Positions 1 through 9,106 of a stretch of 23,257 nucleotides of DNA are shown in pieces. This stretch comes from Didymodactylos carnosus (Eukaryota > Rotifera > Eurotatoria > Philodinida > Philodinidae): positions 1-23,257 of the forward strand of contig CAJNOQ010002654.1 in the NCBI GenBank assembly GCA_905250885.1. Reading direction: 5' to 3'. Position 1 is the stretch's first letter. The number at the start of each line of letters is the position of its first letter. The translations under genes and the position numbers were made by a program. The notes under the pieces are model-generated. The model was not told where the DNA came from, ran no database searches, and saw nothing but the letters and a program-made list of their open reading frames with translations.

Positions 1-2
1 CA

Positions 3-959
3 TGCTGTAAGGAACAAGATGTAGATATTGTCGCTATACAAGAACATAGACAAAGATCTAAAGATACAGAGATTGAATATAGATATTCGGATGATGGCGA
101 ATGGCTGCTAGGATTGGCATCAGCAACGGAAGAAGGAAATGGCGGTGTTGGACTATTAATGAAGACCAAGTATAAAGAATTGCTAATGAACATTGAAAGA
201 GTCAATGATAGAATCATAGTTGCTTATTTCGCAGGCAATCCAGCTTTGACAATTCTATCAGCGTATGCTCCGACCGATATGGCAAACGACGATGAAAAGA
301 GTGAGTTTTATGATGCTCTATCAGATTGTATCAAGTCTATACCAAAGCACAATGTAAAATTGGTATTAGCTGATATGAATGCCATAGTTGGAAGAGAGAT
401 GTCGTCTAGAACAATTGGATCATCGTTGTATCATGATAAAACGAATGACAATGGAGAGAGGTTGATTGCATTATGTGAAATGTATGACATGCGAGAAATA
501 CAATCAAGGTTTAGACATCGTCAAGGTCGATTATGGACGTGGAGACATACATCTGGTCAAACCGCACAGTTAGATCATATCCTTGTCAACTCGAAATGGC
601 GTAATTCGGTTCGTAATTGTAGGGCTTACAACACAATGAACGTTGACTCAGATCATCGAGTTGTGTGCTGTAAATTCAAATTACGATTAAGAGCTACAAA
701 GAAATGTAGTGTCACAAACATTCGTTACAACTATGCAAGTCTGAAGAATGATAGGGTAAACGAGAGATTCAACAAGGTGCTAGCGAATAGATTTGAAGCT
801 CTTCAAAATGTCAGAGCAAATGATCAACCAAATTTGGATAAAGGTGAGAAGGTCAAGATCCAGAGCTGTTATGATACGCTGATTGAAAGTATAGATGCTG
901 CAGCAACTGAAGTGCTGGAACGCCAGAAAAAGAGCAGTAAGAAAACCTGGCTTAAATGA
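3..959 (+). pseudogene. RTE-type LINE endonuclease region, 5' truncated
   Basis: The frame is open from base 3, so the N-terminus lies outside the window. It reads as an exonuclease-endonuclease-phosphatase domain of a non-LTR retrotransposon, which nicks target DNA for reverse transcription. Visible motifs are VDIVAIQEHR near the start, ADMNAIVG at about 366-389, QLDHILVN, and the catalytic SDHRVV at about 648-665. After the domain comes the charged linker that in RTE-type elements leads into the reverse transcriptase, but the frame stops at 957-959 just after KKTWLK. No reverse transcriptase follows. The next bases continue in the +1 frame with a C-terminal-looking tail. This is therefore a dead, internally deleted copy. 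The LINE call is strong; the RTE clade is inferred from the linker and from the (TGA)n end. Confidence 0.8.
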
Positions 960-1035
960 TGCTAAGAGTAAGCACAAATGGAAGAAGATTGTGGTCGCCT
1001 GCTCCAGAGCAGCCGAGTGATGATGATGATAATGA
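952..1035 (+). mobile_element. LINE ORF tail and (TGA)n 3' end
   Basis: Read one base out of frame with the endonuclease, codons 952-1017 give NDAKSKHKWKKIVVACSRAAE and then stop. That resembles the extreme C-terminus of a LINE ORF, where a K/R-W-R/K motif is common. It runs straight into four TGA units, TAA and TGA at 1018-1035. RTE-type elements often end in a short tandem repeat, so this is probably the true 3' end of the same element, with the whole reverse transcriptase deleted between about 950 and 955. The deletion is an inference. Confidence 0.45.
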
Positions 1036-1239
1036 CGATTTTACATAGTGTTCTCTTTCAAACAGTAATAGTGCTGCCGACGTCTTATTCACCTATTTGG
1101 CTATCAGATTCTGTTTAGGCCGCAAAAGTATATCCATTATAGTTTAAATAAACATCGAAAATCAGATCTATGTAACACAAAAACAAAAGCTTTACAAAAA
1201 CTACAATTACTCATATACAATATAAACGGATATTTGTAA

Positions 1240-1425
1240 AACGTGCTAACATCCACTAACACCGAAAAATCCTGGAAATTAAAATCTGAAATAGGAAATC
1301 GATAGAGCTCGTTGAGTTGCGTCTACTAACACCCTAAACAATCACTAATAACTGAATTTTTTAGCCATTTTTACAAATAAGCACCCACTAACACCCAGAA
1401 GAAAGGACAATAACACCCAAAAAGG
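1240..1425 (+). repeat. Scattered CTAACACC(C) motifs
   Basis: The motif CTAACACC or CTAACACCC occurs near 1255, 1327 and 1388, and a related ATAACACCC near 1411, spaced about 25-70 bp apart in otherwise unremarkable AT-rich sequence. It looks like a very degenerate short-unit repeat. It is not a uniform telomeric array. Confidence 0.35.
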
Positions 1426-1589
1426 TATACCAATTTGATCTACATGACTCTCTGATCCTATTGGTGTGGTTTTTGATCGAAGAAAACGTCTTGGTAGTTG
1501 TTGAGGGTGAGGGTGAGTGGAAAATCAGGAGAATCTGATGTTTTGAGGAAATCCCAATAAAAAGGGTAAAAAGTATTATCAAGCATACA

Positions 1590-1960
1590 CGGTGAAATAA
1601 AACCCGTAAAATCCAAAGCCGTCGAAAGAAAACCGTACCGTAGAACCATGAAGTAAAAAACTACATTATGAAAACGATAAACTGCAAAAGCATAAAAGAA
1701 AAGCTATGGAAGTAGAACCGTAAAGGTTAAAACTATAGAAACAAAACCGTCCGCTTTCGAACCATCGAAGAAAAATCCTACAATAAAACCGTCAGTTTAA
1801 GAACTATACAATTAAAACCATGGAAAAGTATCGTAAAGGTCGAAACTGTAGAAATAAAATCATGAACTGACCGTTTGTCAAAAGAAAACAATGACATTAA
1901 AAGCGTGAAAAGGAAAACCGTGAAAGCGTTTTCATGCTTTTTAGCGGACGGTTTTATTGA
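1590..1960 (+). repeat. Degenerate AAAACCGT minisatellite
   Basis: About fifteen or more diverged copies of a roughly 17-21 bp unit built on AAAACCGT, GAACCAT or AAAACTAT follow each other with no conserved reading frame. The field ends in an inverted copy: AAAACCGTCCGC at 1745-1756 is matched by its reverse complement at 1944-1955. The short frames that cross it are repeat artefacts. Confidence 0.6.
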
Positions 1961-2054
1961 AGCTTCAGAATTCATTAAAACACGTGCAGTTTCAGTCGTT
2001 AGGCCGTCAAAAAGCCATCCTGATCAACTAATGTAAGTTTAATATAGCCAGGTT

Positions 2055-2396
2055 TTGGGCTTTTCGACAAATCTATCTTACACTCAAGAATATTCAATAA
2101 AGAGCATTAGCCGGGTAGATACGGGAGTAAAACTGGCACTTAGGACAGGGAGGAGAGGAAGACGTCTTCCAGCATATTTTTTGTGCAAAATATACTCGTT
2201 TCGTGAACTATCTCGTTTTACAAATTCTATTTTTGGAAGCTGCGACTATCTTGAAATTGTTCTGATGCCTATAGTCTTAGAAGGCAGAGAGGAAGGGTAT
2301 AGTGAATATCTTCTCCTAATCATAAGTTTCTACACGCTCGTCATAGAATACATTCAATGGTGTCATTACAAATATCCAATAAAAACTGGCGTTTAA
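2055..2396 (+). pseudogene. Decayed LINE polyprotein C-terminus
   Basis: Two overlapping frames together resemble the end of a LINE reverse-transcriptase ORF. One frame, about 2130-2215, reads WHLGQGGEEDVFQHIFCAKY, which recalls the C-terminal zinc knuckle with its E-E-D-V-F-H-x-F-x-C core; the expected cysteines are partly lost. The other, about 2205-2396, continues with RFTNSIFGSCDYLEIVLMP and ends at TAA 2394-2396. A frameshift near 2200-2215 joins them. No reverse-transcriptase core is seen upstream, where the minisatellite lies. It may belong to the same family as the endonuclease relic at 11591, but they share no sequence that would show it. This is a moderate call from motif appearance. 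Confidence 0.45.
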
Positions 2397-2437
2397 GTTA
2401 CACTAATATTCGACGTTGGACAGATGTAAACACTTAT

Positions 2438-2443
2438 TTTATT
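2438..2443 (-). promoter_or_regulatory. PolyA signal overlapping the ART-TPR stop
   Basis: The minus strand reads AATAAA at 2443-2438, sharing one base with the TAA stop at 2445-2443 of the ART-TPR gene. A second AATAA follows at once. The 3' UTR would be only some 10-30 nt, which is unusually compact. Confidence 0.5.
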
Positions 2444-4866
2444 TAAATACACTTTATAGTCGATAACATTTTTAATTTTTCTGTGACTGTAACTATGTCA
2501 TTTCGAATAGTTTTCATGGTCTCATATTCCTTCATGGTAGTGTAATTTGCCTCAAATATTTCCAAACCTTTTGTCAAATATGTAAGAGCTTGCGAATAAT
2601 TTCTTATTTCTATATAAATCTTACCAATATCGTGTAATGATTCGGCTGAACGAATTGGATTAGATACGTATAATTTTTGCTCAATCTCCAATGATTTTAG
2701 ACGATGACTTAAACAATCATCAAGCATATTTTGATTAAAATACGCGACACTCATACCCCTATGGCATTCGATTGTTATTGGATGATCTGAGTTTTGTAAA
2801 ATATCTAAAGCTAGACTATAAAAGTCAAGTGATTCAAGTGCTCCATTAAAACTATCACCCATATTTTTAAAAGTTTGAGCTAGCTTATGTAAATGATTTT
2901 CACTAGTAGTATACGATCGGCGGCGAAGATGAAGTTTGCTTTTGCAAAATTGTAGAGCAATGTTGTATTCAGAGACGTTTGCATAAACTCTAACAATGTC
3001 CGATAGAGTTCGAAGAAGATGTTCGTGATCATTGGGCAAAGCTTTTTCCATCATTTCAAATGCTTGGTGATAGTAGTCAAGTGAATTCTTATAATCTAAT
3101 TTATTTTCGTACACAGAGGCAATTTTATACAGTCCATCAGCAATAAGTGGATGGCTATCAGGTAAGAGCCGTTTTCGCATTTGGAAAGCTTTTTTCATAA
3201 AATCTAATGCAGCGTCGTACTGCCTTTCTGCCTTATATATCAAACCTATTGTGGCCAATGTATTTGTTTTACAAACATGATCGTTTGGATAATTTTTTTC
3301 ATTCATAACCAACACTTGTGTACAGCAAGTCATTGCCTTGCCCAAGTCACCTTTCAACAAATAAATACCTCCAAGATTGTTTAACGAACCAGCTAAATGA
3401 GGATGATCAGAAGGCAATAGTTTCTGACGTAGTTCGAAGGCGCGTAGAGAATTTTCTAGTGCTAAATCTACTTCACCTTTTCGGTAATATACGTTACCTA
3501 ATTGATTGTACACAGCAGAAAGATCTTCGTGATCATTTGGTAATGTTTTAAGTAACGTATGAAAATATTTCTCCGCTTTCATAAGCTGTCCCATTTCATT
3601 CCATAAAAGACGTCCAAATAAAATCGTTGGAGTATAATTATCTAGTTGTCGCCGCACATAGTTGAGATATTCTTCAGCACCTTTCGAACCATCGTCTGTT
3701 GCTGTCATTTTTATTTTGAACAACTGCAAATTTGTATCATATTGAACTTCATCTATTTTAAATACAGCACCAAGACTAAAGAGAACTTCTTGCTCACATT
3801 TCATTTTACTGTATTTGTTTATATCACCAAACGTCACGTTTTTTAACCTACAGTCAACTTTTATTTCAAACAAAATCACCTTTAATTCGTCTGTGTCAAA
3901 TGTACCGGCAACAAAATCAAGTGCAACATTGATATCTCGAGTTGTTGAAAAAAACCCATTGGTTGATATTAGAATACCGACACCCTCATTCAATTTCTGA
4001 AATTCTTGTGTGGAGATTTGTTGCCCACGATACAATGTTAGAATTTCTTCTCGGGTGGTCGTCGCATTTTGAATGATTCTATTCACTAATTCTAATTGAT
4101 TACATAAATCAATGATAAAATACCGGAATAAATAAAGTAAATCAACATCTTCTGTTCGTAATGCTTTATTAAGTAACCTGTAAACAAATGAATCTTCAGT
4201 GAACCATTCAATGGCTCTATCACATGTATAAGTGGAACGAAATAATTCAATTTTTTCCAAAAAACAGCTATTTGTACGATAATAATCTGAACATTTATCA
4301 AGCATTTCTTGTTTGGCCTGTTCCGTATGTGGCATTTGCTTTAAAATATCAATAAGTAACTGATACCATAGAAATGAGGCTGAATCTTTTGACAAATCTC
4401 TGATGGATTTTTGATTTTTTTGATCGAATAAACTAAATGCAACTGTCTGTTTCGATACTCGATGAAGCGTATTTCGAACTGATTTGAACAATGATTCTTG
4501 ATCAATGAATATGTCGACTATTTTCGGATAATCATTTTGTAAAAACAAATAATCGTTGCGATTAATGCAAAATATAAATATCGAATGTACAGATGGCAAA
4601 CAGCAAATGTGAGGTAGAATTTGTTTCGACAATGAGCCAGAGACAACTAGAAATATTAGCTCATCTTTAATTGTTCGAATATAATCAATACATAAGAGTG
4701 GATCGGTATAAAACTGGACATAATTATTCAATTGTTTAAAAGTTGTTTGTGTGTCTTGAGAATCGTTTGAATCATCAATGTTTTGGTCTAACCATATAAG
4801 TGTGATATCTTCCTTATTCTCCGCTATTTCTTCTGGTCGAAGATTTCGTCGATTTTCACTCATCAT
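2443..4866 (-). CDS. Mono-ADP-ribosyltransferase with TPR repeats
   Basis: An uninterrupted 807-codon frame starts at ATG 4866 (a second ATG follows directly). Residues 20-145 form an alpha/beta N-terminal region I do not recognise outside such proteins. Residues 270-390 carry the arginine-type ART triad: R280 in LYRGQ, the STT at 307-309 in NGFFSTTRD, and E358-Q-E360 in KCEQEVLF. E-x-E is the signature of arginine-specific transferases, which move ADP-ribose from NAD+ to protein. From about 412 to 775 run eight or so 42-residue TPRs of kinesin-light-chain type, with recurring LPNDHxxL-x-YN-LG-xY and ALDYY helices, a protein-binding scaffold. There is no signal peptide, so it is likely cytosolic. 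All catalytic residues are present and no intron is needed, so it is probably functional. The ART-TPR fusion is typical of bdelloid rotifers; substrates are unknown. Confidence 0.88.
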   Translation of the reverse strand: MMSENRRNLRPEEIAENKEDITLIWLDQNIDDSNDSQDTQTTFKQLNNYVQFYTDPLLCIDYIRTIKDELIFLVVSGSLSKQILPHICCLPSVHSIFIFCINRNDYLFLQNDYPKIVDIFIDQESLFKSVRNTLHRVSKQTVAFSLFDQKNQKSIRDLSKDSASFLWYQLLIDILKQMPHTEQAKQEMLDKCSDYYRTNSCFLEKIELFRSTYTCDRAIEWFTEDSFVYRLLNKALRTEDVDLLYLFRYFIIDLCNQLELVNRIIQNATTTREEILTLYRGQQISTQEFQKLNEGVGILISTNGFFSTTRDINVALDFVAGTFDTDELKVILFEIKVDCRLKNVTFGDINKYSKMKCEQEVLFSLGAVFKIDEVQYDTNLQLFKIKMTATDDGSKGAEEYLNYVRRQLDNYTPTILFGRLLWNEMGQLMKAEKYFHTLLKTLPNDHEDLSAVYNQLGNVYYRKGEVDLALENSLRAFELRQKLLPSDHPHLAGSLNNLGGIYLLKGDLGKAMTCCTQVLVMNEKNYPNDHVCKTNTLATIGLIYKAERQYDAALDFMKKAFQMRKRLLPDSHPLIADGLYKIASVYENKLDYKNSLDYYHQAFEMMEKALPNDHEHLLRTLSDIVRVYANVSEYNIALQFCKSKLHLRRRSYTTSENHLHKLAQTFKNMGDSFNGALESLDFYSLALDILQNSDHPITIECHRGMSVAYFNQNMLDDCLSHRLKSLEIEQKLYVSNPIRSAESLHDIGKIYIEIRNYSQALTYLTKGLEIFEANYTTMKEYETMKTIRNDIVTVTEKLKMLSTIKCI

Positions 4867-5186
4867 ACATAACTCAACTTAAATCATTCCATAAGACTAA
4901 CATGTTACAAAGCGTGTAGTAAAATTTCAGATAATTTCAAATACTGGAAAAAAGAATCGAGTTTAAGACAGTTTTTCTTTCAATCTTTTAGAACTGCATG
5001 CAAATCAATGGTTATGATTCATAGAGTGAAGCGTTATTCATTCGTAAAGAAAAATAATTTCGACGTTTCTCCATGAAAAGAGAAAAAATTTCTTTTTTCT
5101 CTACAAACATAGTACGTTAGATGAAACAACATAAGCTGAAGCAAAACTGACTCATTTTTAAACAGTTCTGCGTATTTTCAGCTTCT
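4867..5186. other. AT-rich 5' flank of the ART-TPR gene
   Basis: This spacer must hold the promoter of the minus-strand ART-TPR gene, but no clear TATA box or initiator stands out. It contains runs of A and T and no supported gene. Confidence 0.3.
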
Positions 5187-5568
5187 TTAAGGGTGCTAGC
5201 CCCCCCCCCTCATTTATAGGAAAATACCGAAAACCTTTCAAAAACCAAGTTTTTAAAGTTTAGAAACCGTATAACTCGGTAAAGAAAGGTCTAAAATAAA
5301 ATTCCAAAATTACATTTCTGCTCTATGATCTTGAATACCTCTGGTAAAATTTTTAACTCGATCGAATGAAATTTAAATAATGTGGCACAATGAAAAACCG
5401 AGTTTTCTGGAAAACTGATGAGCGGCAATAGTTAGAAATCTGAAACACAAACGAAAAAGTGTTTCATTGAGTTTCCAATCAGTTCTGAAAATATGAAGCC
5501 TTAGTGAGTTTTAGTTTTTATTTCACAACATTTCTACGGAAAGCCCTAAATGAGGGAGGTACCCTTAA
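5187..5568. mobile_element. TTAA-flanked MITE-like element, 374 bp
   Basis: The element body is 5191-5564. It is bounded by TTAA at 5187-5190 and 5565-5568. Its left end reads GGGTGCTA then a run of ten C and TCATTTA; the reverse complement of its right end reads GGGTACCTCCCTCATTTA. These are imperfect terminal inverted repeats of about 25 bp differing by the C-run length. There is no coding capacity. TTAA duplication is characteristic of piggyBac-type transposition, though piggyBac ends usually begin CCC rather than GGG, so the superfamily is open. Confidence 0.6.
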
Positions 5569-6123
5569 AGCAATATAGAATACTTGAAAACACGATTTTG
5601 TATTATTTTCCGACGGAAAAATATGTTTTTTAAGCAATAAAAATCTACGACTTAAACCATACTATTACAGCATTATTAATGATTACTGCTTCCGTACGAT
5701 TATTTTACGATAATAATTCATTTCGTATACATCGTCAGTATTACAACAATAATAACAGCTGTTACTCTATATCAGCGAGATTCATTTTGTGTACGACTTT
5801 ATTTATTTCAAATGTAGAGCTTTCGAGTCATACGATTTATTATCCGTAAAGTCACTGTTGCTAATTATGGCATGAAAATTTTCTTGTTTCGTAAATCTAA
5901 ATTTTTTCAGCCATTTTTCAAGCAATAACAGGAAATTTTAGATGCCGGGATAGAGGAGAGAATTCTCTATTCAATCATGTAATTTTTAATTAATAATAAT
6001 TTTTCTTTTTGTTTTCATGAAAGAAATGATGAAAGAAGAAGGTAAAAGTATTTTTTCAGAGACGTAGCAGGTACTTATTCTTCGTTAATATAACGATTTT
6101 TCTCTTTCCAAAAAAGTCACGTT
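5569..6123. other. AT-rich spacer, nothing recognised
   Basis: No open frame, repeat or RNA motif could be supported here. It has several short TA-rich palindromes only. Confidence 0.3.
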
Positions 6124-6640
6124 TTGTTCTGTTCTTATCAACGTAGTGACAATATTGTTTGTACTGAAATAAAAATTATGGTATGCTCCTTGTCGGATTC
6201 AAAAAGTGCAGCTACAGTTTTATCCAACTTATTTAATGAAAACTGTTCTGCAGGACTCGTAATAGCACATATTTTTCCCACCAACATTGATAATTTATTA
6301 CTCTCTAAAGAACTTTGTTCCCGAAAATTGTATAAATAATAGTTTCTAATAGCTGATTATAACATAAATGGATGTATTATTGGATTCGAAAGGTCCAGTA
6401 CTTTTAAAAAAGAAAGATCACCCGTTCAGCAACTTGGTCATCTGTATCACAACTGATTATGCGATCGTGAGACTAATGCGTTAGATGTTGAAATACAAAG
6501 TTTAACTGGATCTGTTACAGCTAACATTCTACGAACTAAAAGAAGCATCCAAATAATCAGCAACTTCTGTAATACAAATTAAACTACACTTCTGTTTTCT
6601 GAGATAGACACTAGACATCTAGCAAAAGTCTTTGGCTAGT
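6124..6640. pseudogene. Possible decayed coding segment, family unknown
   Basis: The plus frame starting at 6124 is protein-like for about 170 codons, interrupted only by TAA-TAG at 6337-6342, TGA at 6454 and TAA at 6580. A minus frame over 6141-6357 is open for about 70 codons (it includes VGKICAITSPAEQF and LNKLDKTVAALFESDKEH) and is preceded by a possible AG acceptor. The two readings conflict and I cannot tell which, if either, was coding. No family is recognised on either strand. Confidence 0.2.
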
Positions 6641-7273
6641 GCCAGGAAATAAAATTAGCTCCTATGTGTTACCTAGAGTAAGAATATCTTGAACTGTAAA
6701 AAAGCCCCATAGAACATCTATACAACATACTCCACAATTTTTAAAGCAACTCAAAAATCCAGAGTGATACTAGCAAATTCAAAACGAGGAATGGTGAGTA
6801 TATGGCTGACTATAACTTTCTTTGAAAAAGTTATTAGTTTTCAAGCTTTTTTCGAAAGCTGTTAGAAAACTCATTTTTTAAGCTTCCTGAGTTTTTCTTT
6901 CCCTGACCTTGACCTTTTCTTTTCATTCATAGGTTTTTTATTTTTTGTTTTGATCCAAATGTTTACTGCACTCACTATGAAATTACTTTAGCAGTATGCA
7001 GAATGAAAAATTTTTACTGAGCAGAATGCAGAAATGAATTTAGACCTAGGGCACATTCGATAACTCAGTCTTTTTCCTTACTTTGGTCGTTAAAGAAAAA
7101 ACGCGTTGTGTACTCATATGCGAAAAAAGAATTGGAATTAAGAATTGTATGATTGAACAGAATAAAAACCATGGCTATTTTCTGTGAGAATTATTCATGG
7201 CCGAATGGATAAAAATGTATACAGATAATGTAAAATATACAAATTACAAAATATTATATACAGCATATGCACA
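6641..7273. other. Spacer, nothing recognised
   Basis: AT-rich sequence with no supportable gene. A short near-repeat of GCAG(T/A)ATGCAGAATGAA occurs around 6990-7035. Confidence 0.3.
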
Positions 7274-7282
7274 CTAAATGTA

Positions 7283-7329
7283 GGACAAGAAATGAAAAGA
7301 GAACGGAATTTGCATAGAATGGAGAACGG
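7283..7329 (+). repeat. Left terminal inverted repeat of the 783-bp element
   Basis: It begins GGACAAGAAATGAAAAG and ends GGAGAACGG. It matches the reverse complement of 8019-8065 at 42 of 47 positions without gaps. Confidence 0.85.
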
Positions 7330-8018
7330 TTTGATAATTACGTCAAAATTTGTAATTAAAAGAGAACGGAATAAAAAAAATCGAAAAGAGCACGGTTTTT
7401 TCGTTGAAAAGAGAACGCTTTTCATTTATGAAAATAAATAATGGGAAAGAACACGGTTTTTTCGTTGAAAAGAGAACGGTTTTGAATTGTGAAATAAAAT
7501 AATTGAAAAGAGAACGGATTAATTAATTAATCAGTAACCAGGTTATTCTCGCCATATTCTTTAAGCCTCTCCCAATGATTGATAGAAATTCGACTATCAT
7601 GCAAAACTTATATGTTTACATCTGAGTAAGCCTGAGTATTAACAAAAATAGCAATCTGTGTTCATCAAAATAATAGAGCAAGACTTGTTTTTTTGGTCGT
7701 CCTCTGGGTTTTTTTCCAAGTGGTAAACGAAGAGTAAAAAGTTTACGTAGTGTGACTTTCTTCTTTGTGAACATTACTATGTATGAATTAACTAACTGCA
7801 TGGCCAGTGGATATTTGTTAGTTTAGCCGTCGCGCGGTCAAGTCATACTTTTCTCTCAAGAAGATCATTGTAGCTATTAGTAAATCCGTTCTTTTTTCAA
7901 TGTTTTGAAAAATAAATATTTTAACCGTTCTCTTTTCAGTGTTTTTAGAAATATATAAAAAACCGTTCTCTTTTCAATGCCGTTCTCCGATAAATCAAAA
8001 AATTTCAAAAATAATTTT

Positions 8019-8065
8019 CCGTTCTCCATTCTATGATAATTCCGTTCTCTTTTCATATTTTATCC
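8019..8065 (-). repeat. Right terminal inverted repeat of the 783-bp element
   Basis: Read on the minus strand it begins GGATAAAATATGAAAAG and ends GGAGAACGG. It differs from the left repeat only at positions 4, 7, 9, 29 and 30. Confidence 0.85.
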
Positions 8066-8339
8066 CTAAATGTAACTTATTAATTTATAAGAAAATGTGC
8101 TAGCTATAAGACAACTATAACTAGATTATGTTCTCATATAAAATTCAGACAAAATTTTTCTCAGATAGATCAGTCTCTTATAAGTGATCATCTTTATGTC
8201 CAGTCTAGATAACTAAAACTTTGCGACACTTATACTTCAGAACATTGATAAACTTTTCAGAAAAAGGTTTCTTTTAGTTTTTAAGAAATAGAAATATATC
8301 AAAGATAAAAGTTAGTAAAATACCTAGGTCAATGAATTC

Positions 8340-8530
8340 TATGTAGGATCCTACAGATGATAGGATATCATAGGATTCCTATAGGAATCTTATGAATTTC
8401 CTATAAAAATTCTATCATAAGATCTCATATGAATATTACTATAGGAGCGCAACGAAAATCCTGCTAGGATTCTTACTGTAGGGTTCCTGTAAAATTCTAT
8501 GGAATCCTACAATAGGATTTCAAAGAATTC
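8340..8530. repeat. Cluster of short TAGGATCCTA-like palindromes
   Basis: Overlapping diverged copies of palindromic units such as TAGGATCCTA, CCTATAGG and TAGGATTCCTATAGGAATC fill the segment. GTAGGATCCTAC at 8343-8354 is a perfect 12-bp palindrome. There is no reading frame. Confidence 0.6.
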
Positions 8531-8812
8531 TTATTTTTCTCTGTTCTGTCGTCTTTTCTATTCGCCGTTTTGTTTGTCAGAGAAACAGTTATAAATACGA
8601 CGTTGAAAATATAAAAAGTCGAATTGAATAACCTCAATTTTTCGCATTGAACAGTGTGAACATCAACATGGAAGCTCACCCACTGTTCTTGGGTTCATCC
8701 CACTCCTGATTCAGAGACTGGGAAAGAACCCAAAAGAGAAAAAGTAAATAAATAAAGCTAGCAGTAAATAAACAGCTGATTTAAAACTGAATGTTTTGGT
8801 TTCAAATTTGCC

Positions 8813-9003
8813 AGGATTCCCATGAAATCCTACGTAAGATCCTATAAGACCTCGTAGGATCTGATTGGATCCTACGACAGGAAAGTATAAGATAAATCGA
8901 AGACAAAGAAGTCTTACGTCTTTCCTACAAGATCCTATATGGATTTGGTAGGATCCTACGTAGGATCTTCTAAGAATCTTGTAGGCTCCTGTGGTAGGAT
9001 TGT
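8813..9003. repeat. Second cluster of the same palindromes
   Basis: The same units return about 280 bp further on and cover a similar length. GTAGGATCCTAC at 8948-8959 is identical to the perfect palindrome of the first cluster. A minus frame at 8711-9106 crosses the cluster and is an artefact of it. Confidence 0.6.
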
Positions 9004-9106
9004 TTGACCTGGGTAGATCCGGTTCATTTAATTTTAGGGGTTTCACTGGAAAAAATAAATGTAAAACTTGGATTTCTCTGACTATGCTGTTCCGAAAAGT
9101 GATCAA

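Larger units (their letters stand above)
7274..8074. mobile_element. MULE-like non-autonomous element with 9-bp TSD
   Basis: The direct repeat CTAAATGTA at 7274-7282 and 8066-8074 is a perfect 9-bp target-site duplication around a 783-bp body, 7283-8065. Terminal inverted repeats are 47 bp with 42 matches. Inside them a GAAAAGAGAACGG motif recurs several times in the left arm (to about 7520) and its reverse complement CCGTTCTCTTTTC in the right arm (from about 7885), so the element can fold back on itself. Nine-bp duplications with long inverted repeats point to the Mutator-like superfamily. There is no transposase. A short minus frame at 7616-7801 contains an AT-hook core, KKPRGRPKKQ, which may be a captured or residual DNA-binding piece but is weak evidence of coding. 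Confidence 0.82.

Noticed and set aside
3318..4301. Short frames antisense or out of frame within the ART-TPR gene
   Set aside because: Shadows of the 807-codon gene.
7616..7801. Minus frame with AT-hook core KKPRGRPKKQ inside the 783-bp element
   Set aside because: Only the ten-residue core is meaningful and the rest is low-complexity. Not called as a gene, but noted under the element.
8711..9106. 131-codon minus-strand frame
   Set aside because: Much of it is generated by the TAGGATCCTA palindrome cluster, so its composition is that of the repeat. It has no motif and no true start.
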